NCBI GenBank assembly: GCA_900755865.1
Contig: CAAEHZ010000224.1
Span: 1 to 18,780 of the forward strand
Reading direction: 5' to 3'
Source of the DNA: Lachnospiraceae bacterium
GTDB taxonomy: Bacteria; Bacillota; Clostridia; Lachnospirales; Lachnospiraceae
Length of the DNA: 18,780 nucleotides
Below, one piece after another: positions 7,299 through 14,754 of this stretch (position 1 is the stretch's first letter; each line of letters starts with the position of its first letter). The notes below the pieces were generated by a model that saw only the letters and a list, made by a program, of their open reading frames with translations, had not been told where the DNA came from and searched no databases. Position numbers and translations under genes: made by a program.

Positions 7299-8528
7299 TT
7301 AAATCTGAAAGGCGGGAGCCCAACTGCCATTGATAAAGACATCCTCCCAGGTACCGTCGGGAAGCTGTCCCTGAATATTCAAATCCGGGGAGCCAACCAT
7401 AAAGTCAACATGCAGCGCAGAAGTGTTAATGCCCTTTGCTTCCCGTTCTTCAGGAGTCATGCCTTCTGAACCGCCAAGCCCCAGCCCCAGTGCAATGTGG
7501 CAGGAAGAGTTTTCATCGTAAAGGGTGGTGTAGAAGGTGGTATGCAGGCGGCTGATGGGAGAACTGGTATCAATCAGTGCCATTTCTCCGAAATAGCAGG
7601 AACCGTTGTCTGTTTCCAGAATTGTTTTTAATACGTCCTCCCCTTCCTTTGCAGAATAATCCACAACCTTGCCGTCTTTTAAGGTCAGCTGGAAATCATT
7701 GATAATCCGTCCTCTGTAATTTAAGGGCATTGTAGAGGTGACATAGCCGTTTACCTTATATTTATGGGGACAGGTGAAAACCTCTTCCGTAGGAACGTTG
7801 GGGATACAGTAAACCTCCGGGTCATCTGTATCGTTGCAGCCGCCGCACCAGAACTGCTCGTCAATAGGACTCATGTAAAGGTCTGTGACGGGGCTTTTAT
7901 AATGGAAGGTAACATATTTTTTCGCATTTAATAAGGAACGCCGCTTTCTGGTATTGGCAACAAAGTCATCCCATGCTTTTAAAGGGTCGGGCTCGTTGAC
8001 ACGGACACAGGTGAAAACATATTCCCAGAGCTTTTCCAGAGCTTCTGCTTCCGGAAGATTTGGAAAGACAACCTTTGCCCAGGGAGCGGTAGGAACACAG
8101 ATAATGGTGCTTCCGGCTCCGGTACCCTGGGACTTTTCCCGGTAGCGGTTTCTGCTTTCCCTGTCACCAAGTGCCTTTCGCTGAATTTTTTCCGTAGGAA
8201 CATCCTTGAAAATATCCAAATCAGGGGATTCGATACGGACAAAGGCAGCTCCCTTTTGGGCGTAATAATCTATGGTGGCATAATCTAATTCGGAAAGCTT
8301 TCCAATCTGGGGCCTATCACAGGAGAGCAGTTTTATCTGCTCCAGCCGGTTGCTTTTCCAGTTGACGGCAACCTCCGCAGCGCCAACCTTGTAAGCCTCC
8401 TCTGCCAGTGCATAAACAAATTCGCTTGTTTCCAGAAGCGCTTCCACATAAAGAATCTGGTTCTTCTTTAATTGAAGCGCTTTTTTCACAACCACTTCGG
8501 CATATTGATGCAATTTTTTCTTATCCAT
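7299..8528 (-). CDS. M29-family metallo-aminopeptidase (operon copy)
   Basis: A 409-residue M29 peptidase, first gene of the minus-strand operon. Metal ligands visible by alignment with the other copy are Glu249 (NVPTEEVF), Glu315 (YFGEMAL), His344 (CHIALG), and His373 and Asp375 (LHVDFMVG). Compared with the copy at 3131, four residues are missing between His344 and His373, where the loop is the glycine-rich GLGLGGSEG. The position of the family's conserved tyrosine is occupied by Leu or Gly. The ATG at 8528 follows AGAGGG. No signal peptide is present, so it is cytoplasmic and fits trimming of peptides imported by the divergent Opp system. The two M29 copies are distant relatives rather than a recent duplication. 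Substrate preference is unknown. Confidence 0.9.
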   Translation of the reverse strand: MDKKKLHQYAEVVVKKALQLKKNQILYVEALLETSEFVYALAEEAYKVGAAEVAVNWKSNRLEQIKLLSCDRPQIGKLSELDYATIDYYAQKGAAFVRIESPDLDIFKDVPTEKIQRKALGDRESRNRYREKSQGTGAGSTIICVPTAPWAKVVFPNLPEAEALEKLWEYVFTCVRVNEPDPLKAWDDFVANTRKRRSLLNAKKYVTFHYKSPVTDLYMSPIDEQFWCGGCNDTDDPEVYCIPNVPTEEVFTCPHKYKVNGYVTSTMPLNYRGRIINDFQLTLKDGKVVDYSAKEGEDVLKTILETDNGSCYFGEMALIDTSSPISRLHTTFYTTLYDENSSCHIALGLGLGGSEGMTPEEREAKGINTSALHVDFMVGSPDLNIQGQLPDGTWEDVFINGSWAPAFQI

Positions 8529-8569
8529 AGGAACCCTCTTTTCTGCGCGCCTTTTTTATTCATACTCAA

Positions 8570-8595
8570 TTTGTGTCAGGTGCGCATGACACAAA
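8570..8595 (-). promoter_or_regulatory. Leader inverted repeat of the M29-DUF4438 operon
   Basis: TTTGTGTCA (8570-8578) and TGACACAAA (8587-8595) are perfect 9-bp arms around GGTGCGCA. It lies about 25-50 bases after the predicted minus-strand start and about 40 bp before the gene, and has no U-run. It shares arms and loop sequence with the repeat at 6318-6345. It is either an operator acting as a roadblock or a conserved RNA hairpin. Confidence 0.55.
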
Positions 8596-8626
8596 AATAA
8601 ACATGACTAAAATTGAACTTGCAGAA

Positions 8627-8655
8627 ACTATAACACAAAAAGTTTTGCTTGTAAA
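8627..8655 (-). promoter_or_regulatory. Sigma-A promoter of the M29-DUF4438 operon
   Basis: On the minus strand, TTTACA (8655-8650), a 17-bp spacer and TATAGT (8632-8627) predict a start near 8620 and a leader of about 90 bases. It lies back to back with the opp promoter, with about 58 bp between the two -35 elements. Confidence 0.72.
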
Positions 8656-8712
8656 TTGGAAAATACAACATATTAGCGATATGCATGAAGAAAAAAATAG
8701 AAAAATTAAGTA

Positions 8713-8741
8713 TTGACAAGTGATTTCATAAAGACTAGAAT
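8713..8741 (+). promoter_or_regulatory. Sigma-A promoter of the oligopeptide transporter operon
   Basis: A perfect -35 TTGACA (8713-8718), a 17-bp spacer and TAGAAT (8736-8741) predict a start near 8748. This is the strongest promoter seen in the window, in keeping with high expression of a binding protein. Confidence 0.82.
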
Positions 8742-8747
8742 ACAAAC

Positions 8748-8782
8748 AAACATTATACATGATTAAGTTCTGGCTAATGTTT
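8748..8782 (+). promoter_or_regulatory. Inverted repeat at the 5' end of the opp transcript
   Basis: AAACATTA (8748-8755) and TAATGTTT (8775-8782) are perfect 8-bp arms 19 bases apart, beginning at the predicted start site. The interior contains ATTATACATGATTAAG (8752-8767), which resembles the palindrome at 3082-3097. It could be a 5' stabilising hairpin or a regulator site. Confidence 0.42.
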
Positions 8783-8841
8783 ACACCGCGGACAGTAGTT
8801 TCATGAAACAGCATGGTATTGGAAGAAGAGGAGGATACATT

Positions 8842-10542
8842 ATGAAAAGAGGAAGAAAGTTTTTTTCGCTCAGCCTTGTAACAGCAATGACCCTTTCCCT
8901 TGTGGCGTGTGGTTCGGATACAGCAGGAACCGGAACGGGCAGCGTCCAGACTGACGGGACAAGCACTCAGAAAGAAAGTACATCCACGGAAAAAACTTCT
9001 GAAAGAAAGTCCATGACAGTAGTGGAAACCACGGCGGTAACAAGTATTGACCCTCTGGATGCAGGTTCTGCTATTCTGGGTAATGCAGTTGCTCTGGTTT
9101 ATGCCGGATTATATACATTGGATGAAAACGGTTCCGCAGTGCTGGATTTGGCAGAAAGCGTGGAGAAGAGTGATGACCTGCTTACCTGGACCTTTACCTT
9201 AAAGGATGCAAAATGGAGCAACGGTGACCCGGTGACAGCATATGATTATGAATATGCCTGGAAGCGTCTGGTAAATATAGAAAATTATGACGGCAGCGAC
9301 GCAAGCTCCTATCCCATCAATGCAGGTATCAAAAATGCAGCGGCTATTGCAGCGGGAGAGGTTCCCTATACAGAGCTTGGCTGTTATGCAAAGGATGATA
9401 AGACCTTTGTGGTAGAATTTGATTCTGTAGTAACCTATGCAGAGGAGGTATTGGCACTGCCCTCCTTCTATCCGGTACAGCAGGCGTTTGTAGAAGAATG
9501 TGGAAGCATGTTTGGACTGGGAAAGGATTACATCCTTTGCAACGGTCCGTTTTTAGTAGAAGATTATGAACTGAGCAATACATACTGGTCTTACACAAGG
9601 AACCCTGATTTCGTGGGATACCAGACCGGGGAAAGCAATCTGGAAACCCTGGAATATCAGTTGATTCAGGATTCCCAGCAGGCAATGCTGGCATATACAA
9701 GCGGGGATGCGGATGTGGTAAGCATCAGCGGTGAGCAGGTAGAAACCTATCAGTCCGAGCCCGGCTTTACCCAGATAAAGGATGCCAGAACAACCTATAT
9801 GGCAATCAACTGTGAAAAAATTACAAATGATAATTTGAAGCAGGCACTGGCACATGCGATTGATAAAGAAGCCCTTTGCAAGGATGTCATCAAGGATGGT
9901 TCCACTCCGGCATATACGATTGTACCTTATGGGCTTGCAGTGGATGAAAGCGGTACAGATTTTGCAGCAAACAGCGGTGTATATCAGGAAACTGACAAGG
10001 AACTGGCTGCCCAGTACTGGGAGGCTGCAAAGAAGGAACTGGGAGTAGATACCTATACAATGGAGTTTTTGATTACCAGTGATGAGGCAGCATATACAGT
10101 AGGTGCCTATATTCAGGATCAGATTCAGACCACGCTTTCCGGTGTTACAGTAGAGCTTAAGACAGTACCCTTTAAGAACAAGATGGAATATGTCACGAGC
10201 GGTGATTTCGACTTCTGTATTATCGCCTGGGGCGGAGATTATCCGGACCCGCTGACCTTCTTGAACTGCTATATCACCGGTTATCCTATTAACGTCAGCA
10301 AGTGGTCCGATGCAGAGTATGACACTATCATTGAGGATGTGCTTGCAGGAAAATATGACAGCAGCGTTACAGAGCGTTTCGAGGCACTTCACAGGGCAGA
10401 GGACATTTTCATGAATGGAGCCAGTGTGGTTGTTCTTTACCAGAATGCAGATTGCAAGATGATTAACCCGAAGGTAACTGGTATTGAATATCACAGTATG
10501 GGAGTTGACGAAGCATTCAGAAATGTGGTAATTTCTGATTAA
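8842..10542 (+). CDS. oppA: Oligopeptide ABC transporter, substrate-binding lipoprotein 1
   Basis: A 566-residue family 5 solute-binding protein that captures peptides outside the membrane and delivers them to the OppBC channel. A positively charged N-terminus and hydrophobic stretch lead to the lipobox LVAC, with Cys23 as the lipid anchor. A Ser/Thr/Gly-rich linker follows to about residue 55. The binding fold shows WTFTLKDAKWSNGDPVTAYD, the usual family signature, and a C-terminal GGDYPDPLTFLN-type segment. The ATG at 8842 follows AGGAGG (8829-8834) by seven bases; an in-frame ATG at 8803 has no site and would spoil the signal peptide. A strong hairpin after the gene probably limits read-through, giving excess binding protein over permeases. 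It is clearly homologous to the second binding protein at the operon's end but not near-identical. Confidence 0.92.
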   Translation: MKRGRKFFSLSLVTAMTLSLVACGSDTAGTGTGSVQTDGTSTQKESTSTEKTSERKSMTVVETTAVTSIDPLDAGSAILGNAVALVYAGLYTLDENGSAVLDLAESVEKSDDLLTWTFTLKDAKWSNGDPVTAYDYEYAWKRLVNIENYDGSDASSYPINAGIKNAAAIAAGEVPYTELGCYAKDDKTFVVEFDSVVTYAEEVLALPSFYPVQQAFVEECGSMFGLGKDYILCNGPFLVEDYELSNTYWSYTRNPDFVGYQTGESNLETLEYQLIQDSQQAMLAYTSGDADVVSISGEQVETYQSEPGFTQIKDARTTYMAINCEKITNDNLKQALAHAIDKEALCKDVIKDGSTPAYTIVPYGLAVDESGTDFAANSGVYQETDKELAAQYWEAAKKELGVDTYTMEFLITSDEAAYTVGAYIQDQIQTTLSGVTVELKTVPFKNKMEYVTSGDFDFCIIAWGGDYPDPLTFLNCYITGYPINVSKWSDAEYDTIIEDVLAGKYDSSVTERFEALHRAEDIFMNGASVVVLYQNADCKMINPKVTGIEYHSMGVDEAFRNVVISD

Positions 10543-10577
10543 GGAATAAGTAAGGAAATAAAACAGAGTAACAGACA

Positions 10578-10626
10578 AAGCGCAGTATGAAAGGGCATAC
10601 ATCCCGTTCATACTGCGCTTCTTTTT
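10578..10626 (+). terminator. Attenuating terminator between SBP1 and oppB
   Basis: AAGCGCAGTATGAA (10578-10591) pairs perfectly with TTCATACTGCGCTT (10607-10620). The stem extends through a mismatch into GGG/CCC around a 7-base loop and is followed by CTTTTT. Since oppB begins only 24 bp later without an obvious promoter, this is best read as a leaky terminator that lowers permease expression relative to the binding protein. Confidence 0.85.
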
Positions 10627-10650
10627 ACCGGACAAGGGAGGATGATGGAA

Positions 10651-11592
10651 ATGTGGAAGTACATTCTGAAAAGACTGGGGATGGCAGCAGCGACATTATT
10701 TGTGATTTTGTTTATCTTATACTGTCTGCTGGAATTTATGCCGGGTTCCCCTTTTAATGAACTGGAGCTGACAGAGGCGCAGATGGCAAGGCTGTATGAA
10801 AAGTATGGTCTGGACAAGCCTTTCCTGCAGAGATTTTTTATCTATGTGGGAAATATGCTCCGGGGAGATTTTGGCGTATCCTATAACATTCAGCAGGATT
10901 ATCCCGTAGTCAAGCTGATTTCCTCGAAGTTTCTTGTGTCAGCCAGAATCGGTCTGATTGCCGTAGCAATCGGTACGGTTATCGGAATCCTTTTTGGAAT
11001 GATTGCAGCAGTAAAGAAAAATACATGGCTGGATTCGGGAACCACCTTTATTTCCGTTATCGGTGTCAGCCTTCCCGGTTATGTATTTGCGCTGGGCTTA
11101 TCTTACTTTATCGGATATAAGCTGAAGCTTTTACCGCTGGTGTACAGCAACAAACATGTATTCCTATCATCCATTATGCCCGTTATGTCCCTTGCCATGA
11201 GTCCCATTGCAAGCATCGCCCGGTATACCAGAACAGAAATGCTGGATGTACTGGATTCGGATTATATGCTTCTGGCAAAGACAAAGGGAATCAGCACCGC
11301 AAGTATTTTTATCAAGCATGCTTTGAAGAATGGACTGACACCGATTATTACGGTGGTAGGCCCCATGATTGTAGGAATGATGTCCGGCTCCGTTGTTGTG
11401 GAACAGATTTTTTCCGTACCGGGCATGGGAAGCCTGATGGTAACAGCAATCCAGTCAAATGATTACAATGTGGTGCTTGCACTGGCATTTCTGTACAGCG
11501 CCATGTTTATCGTAAGCATGCTGGTGGTAGATATCTTGTATGGAATCATTGACCCGAGAATCCGGGTGGTAAAGGGGAATGGCCATGAGTAA
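10651..11592 (+). CDS. oppB: Oligopeptide ABC transporter, permease OppB
   Basis: A 313-residue inner-membrane permease of the BPD_transp_1 family. The N-terminus MWKYILKRLGMAAATLFVIL is the standard first membrane helix of OppB/DppB. Several further hydrophobic helices follow, and the cytoplasmic EAA loop that contacts the ATPases is at about 190-213 (ARYTRTEMLD, then AKTKG). The ending IIDPRIR is typical. The ATG at 10651 is preferred because GGGAGG (10636-10641) lies nine bases upstream; ATGs at 10642 and 10645 are too close to it. The stop overlaps the oppC start by eight bases, indicating coupling. Confidence 0.92.
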   Translation: MWKYILKRLGMAAATLFVILFILYCLLEFMPGSPFNELELTEAQMARLYEKYGLDKPFLQRFFIYVGNMLRGDFGVSYNIQQDYPVVKLISSKFLVSARIGLIAVAIGTVIGILFGMIAAVKKNTWLDSGTTFISVIGVSLPGYVFALGLSYFIGYKLKLLPLVYSNKHVFLSSIMPVMSLAMSPIASIARYTRTEMLDVLDSDYMLLAKTKGISTASIFIKHALKNGLTPIITVVGPMIVGMMSGSVVVEQIFSVPGMGSLMVTAIQSNDYNVVLALAFLYSAMFIVSMLVVDILYGIIDPRIRVVKGNGHE

Positions 11593-12637
11593 AAAGAAAA
11601 ATTCAGTCGCAGTAAATACAGTAAGAGCTTTAGAGGACATTGAAATTAAAGAGCATGACTTTGAACTGGCAGGGGATAAGCAGAATGTCCATATGGATAA
11701 TACCTTTGTCAATATTTCCTTCTGGAAGGATGCCGTAAAGCGGTTCCGCAGCAATAAAATGGCGGTGGTTTCACTGGTTGCCATTCTGCTGATTATCCTG
11801 CTGGCGGTTGTGGGACCGATGATATCGGGACATACATATGCGTCCATGGATACCAATCATACAAATCTTCCGCCGAGAATCCCCGGGCTGGAAAAGCTGG
11901 GAATTTTCGATGGTACGGAAAATGGAAGGAATGTATATCAGGAAAAGGGGCTGGATGACGTTTATTACTGGTTCGGTACAGATACCCTTGGCAGGGACCT
12001 CTGGACAAGGACCTGGGCGGGTACAAGAGTATCCCTGATTATTGCCTTTTTTGCAGCCCTCGGTGATTTGGTAATCGGCGTAACCTACGGTATGATTTCC
12101 GGTTATCTGGGCGGACGCACGGATATGGTGATGCAGCGGATAATTGAAATTGTAAACGGTATCCCAAGTCTGGTTATTATGACGCTGATGGTAATGATTA
12201 TGAGTCCCGGACTGGTGACGATTATCGTAGCACTTTTGATGACGGGCTGGATTGGCATGAGCAGAATGGTTCGTGGAGAGGCGCTGAAATTAAAGAATGA
12301 GGAATACATTCTCGCATCTAAGACCCTCGGGGCAAGCACCGGACGGATTATTACAAAAAATATTCTCCCGAATGTATTCGGCCAGATTATTGTAATGGCA
12401 ATGTTTTCCATTCCGGGTGCTATTTTCGCAGAATCCTTCCTCGCCTTTGTAGGACTGGGACTTCCCCAGCCAAGGCCGTCCCTGGGTATTCTAATCAGTG
12501 AGGGTTACAAGACGCTGACCATTCATCCACATATGCTGGTCATTCCGGTGCTGGTGCTGGCAATCCTGATGCTGAGCTTTAACCTTCTGGCAGATGGACT
12601 GAGAGATGCAGTAGACCCGAAGATGAAGGACAAGTAA
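11585..12637 (+). CDS. oppC: Oligopeptide ABC transporter, permease OppC
   Basis: A 350-residue partner permease. A charged cytoplasmic N-terminus of about 55 residues and the WKDAVKRFRSNKMA segment (OppC_N type) precede the first helix (about 60-80). GTDTLGRDLW (131-140) is a hallmark of OppC/DppC, and the EAA loop lies at about 228-250 (RMVRGEALKLKNEEYILA, then SKTLGA). ADGLRDAVDPKMK ends the protein. The start at 11585 follows AAAGGGGA; the ATG at 11579 sits on top of that site. It overlaps oppB and is followed 14 bp later by oppD. Confidence 0.92.
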   Translation: MSKKKNSVAVNTVRALEDIEIKEHDFELAGDKQNVHMDNTFVNISFWKDAVKRFRSNKMAVVSLVAILLIILLAVVGPMISGHTYASMDTNHTNLPPRIPGLEKLGIFDGTENGRNVYQEKGLDDVYYWFGTDTLGRDLWTRTWAGTRVSLIIAFFAALGDLVIGVTYGMISGYLGGRTDMVMQRIIEIVNGIPSLVIMTLMVMIMSPGLVTIIVALLMTGWIGMSRMVRGEALKLKNEEYILASKTLGASTGRIITKNILPNVFGQIIVMAMFSIPGAIFAESFLAFVGLGLPQPRPSLGILISEGYKTLTIHPHMLVIPVLVLAILMLSFNLLADGLRDAVDPKMKDK

Positions 12638-12651
12638 GGGAGGAAAAGGCT

Positions 12652-13722
12652 ATGAGTGAAAAGAATTATGTTTTAAAAGTAGATAATCTGTCCGTGTCCT
12701 TTCATACCGTGTCCGGTATTGTCAATGCGGTAAGAGGTGTCAATCTGGAGCTCCGCAAAGGAGAAACCATTGCTATTGTGGGAGAATCCGGTTCCGGAAA
12801 AAGCGTTACCGTAAAGGCGATTATGGGAATCATGAGCAGCAATGAAATCATTAACAGCGGCAGTATTGATTTTGTTTATGAGGAAAACGGAAAGCAGACC
12901 AGTGTAGACCTGCTGACCTTATCGCCCAAGAAGAGAAGAAATCTGATTGCCGGAAAAAGAATTGCCATGGTATTTCAGGACCCCATGACTTCCCTGAATC
13001 CTACTCTTACCATCGGAAATCAGTTGATGGAGGGCATGATACATCATTTCCATAAATCAAAGAAGGAAGCGGCGGAAAGAGCCATTGAGCTGCTGAAGCT
13101 GGTAGGCATCAACAATGCAGAAGAATTTATGAAAAGCTATCCCCACCAGCTTTCCGGTGGAATGAGGCAGAGGGTGGTAATTGCGATTGCCCTTGCCTGC
13201 AACCCGGAGGTTCTAATCTGTGATGAGCCGACTACGGCGCTGGACGTAACCATTCAGGCGAAGATTCTGGAGCTGATACAGGATTTGCAGAAAAAGCTGG
13301 GAATTTCCGTTATCTATATTACCCACGATTTGGGAGTTGTGGCAAAGGTTGCAGATTATGTCAATGTCATGTATGCAGGAAAAATCGTGGAAAACGGCAC
13401 GGTGGAGGATATCTTTTATGACCCCAGACATCCCTATACCTGGGGACTGCTTTCTTCCATGCCGGATGTGGATACCAAGGAGGAGAGGCTTTATACGATT
13501 CCCGGTACACCTCCTAATATGATAAATGAAATCAAGGGCGAGGCATTCGCACCGAGAAATGAATTTGCCCTGAACATTGATTTGCGGGAGGAAGCTCCCA
13601 TGTTTACCATCAATGAACATCACAAGGTGGCAAGCTGGCTGGCACATCCCGATGCGCCGAAGGTGGAAATGCCAAAGTCCCTTCGGACGAGAATTGATAA
13701 AATGCTTAAGGAGGATAAATAA
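12652..13722 (+). CDS. oppD: Oligopeptide ABC transporter, ATPase OppD
   Basis: A 356-residue ATPase that powers the permease pair. All ABC motifs are intact: Walker A GESGSGKS (44-51), Q-loop Gln109 ([11 protein letters not shown]), signature LSGGMRQR (167-174), Walker B VLICDEP (187-193) and switch His225. The Opp/Dpp C-terminal extension starts at [12 protein letters not shown] (260-271). The extension lacks the cysteine motif reported to bind an iron-sulfur cluster in some family members. A GGGAGG site precedes the ATG. The TAA is immediately followed by the ATG of oppF, so the two ATPases are coupled. Confidence 0.93.
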   Translation: MSEKNYVLKVDNLSVSFHTVSGIVNAVRGVNLELRKGETIAIVGESGSGKSVTVKAIMGIMSSNEIINSGSIDFVYEENGKQTSVDLLTLSPKKRRNLIAGKRIAMVFQDPMTSLNPTLTIGNQLMEGMIHHFHKSKKEAAERAIELLKLVGINNAEEFMKSYPHQLSGGMRQRVVIAIALACNPEVLICDEPTTALDVTIQAKILELIQDLQKKLGISVIYITHDLGVVAKVADYVNVMYAGKIVENGTVEDIFYDPRHPYTWGLLSSMPDVDTKEERLYTIPGTPPNMINEIKGEAFAPRNEFALNIDLREEAPMFTINEHHKVASWLAHPDAPKVEMPKSLRTRIDKMLKEDK

Positions 13723-14673
13723 ATGACAGATAAAACGACTCCTTTATTAGAGGTAAAGCATTTAAAACAGTATTTTCCCATCAACCGTTCCTTCAGCGTC
13801 AAGGCGGTGGATGATATTTCCTTCTATATTAACCGGGGAGAAACCTACGGGCTGGTAGGAGAATCCGGTTCCGGAAAATCCACAACGGGGCGTTCCGTTA
13901 TCCGTTTATATAATCCTACCGCAGGAGAAATTACCTTTGACGGACATGATATCGGTGGGAAAATAACTGCGAAGGAAAAGCAGTTTTTAAAGACAAAGAT
14001 GCAGATGATTTTTCAGGACCCTATGGCATGCTTAAATCCCAGAGAAAAGGTGATGGATATTATTGCCGAGGGGCTGGATGTACACCATCTGTACAGCAGC
14101 CAGCAGGAGCGGGCAGAGAAGGTTTACCGGATTATGGAGCGCGTGGGACTTTCCAGAGAACAGGCAAACCGGTATCCCCATCAGTTTTCCGGAGGACAGA
14201 GGCAGAGAATCGGAATCGCCAGAGCACTTGTCATGGAGCCGGAGCTGATTATCGCGGATGAGGCAATCAGCGCACTGGATGTTTCTATTCAGGCACAGGT
14301 AGTCAATATGATGAAGGATATCCAGGATGAAACGGGAACGGCATATCTTTTTATTGCCCATGATTTGTCCATGGTAAAGTACATTTCTGACAGAATCGGG
14401 GTTCTGCATCTGGGGCATCTGGTGGAGGAGGGAACCACGGAGGAAATTTTCGGCGACCCGATTCATCCCTATACCCGGAGCCTTCTTTCGGCTATTCCAC
14501 ATCCCAATCCCCGGGTGGAAAAAACGAGAGTAGCGGAAACCTACGATTATAAGACCAGCGGTATTGATTATACCATAGGAACCGAATATCACCTGACAGA
14601 TACCCATATGGTGCTGGCAACAGGAGAAGAGTTTAAGCGGTGGTCCAGGGGCAGACGCCCTATTGATTTTTAG
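13723..14673 (+). CDS. oppF: Oligopeptide ABC transporter, ATPase OppF
   Basis: A 316-residue second ATPase. Walker A is GESGSGKST (46-54), with Q-loop Gln98, signature FSGGQRQR (155-162), Walker B ELIIADE (174-180) and switch His213. After the Walker B glutamate the usual proline is alanine (DEAISALD), a change that leaves the catalytic glutamate in place. The OppF-type C-terminus contains HPYTRSLLSAIPHPNP (248-263). AAGGAGG (13708-13714) within the end of oppD serves as ribosome site. It forms a heterodimer with OppD. Confidence 0.93.
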   Translation: MTDKTTPLLEVKHLKQYFPINRSFSVKAVDDISFYINRGETYGLVGESGSGKSTTGRSVIRLYNPTAGEITFDGHDIGGKITAKEKQFLKTKMQMIFQDPMACLNPREKVMDIIAEGLDVHHLYSSQQERAEKVYRIMERVGLSREQANRYPHQFSGGQRQRIGIARALVMEPELIIADEAISALDVSIQAQVVNMMKDIQDETGTAYLFIAHDLSMVKYISDRIGVLHLGHLVEEGTTEEIFGDPIHPYTRSLLSAIPHPNPRVEKTRVAETYDYKTSGIDYTIGTEYHLTDTHMVLATGEEFKRWSRGRRPIDF

Positions 14674-14678
14674 GTGGC

Positions 14679-14705
14679 AGCTTCCCTGCTTCCGGCGGGG
14701 AAGCT
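14679..14705 (+). other. Intercistronic hairpin between oppF and SBP2
   Basis: AGCTTCCC (14679-14686) and GGGAAGCT (14698-14705) are perfect 8-bp arms without a following U-run. This suggests an mRNA-stabilising or processing hairpin that could raise SBP2 levels rather than a terminator. Confidence 0.45.
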
Positions 14706-14754
14706 AACCATAGAAAGCGATGCGAAAATCAGATTCGCGGAACAGGAGGAGATT

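Noticed and set aside
8803..8841. Upstream start for the first binding protein
   Set aside because: No ribosome site, and the extra residues would sit before a normal lipoprotein signal.
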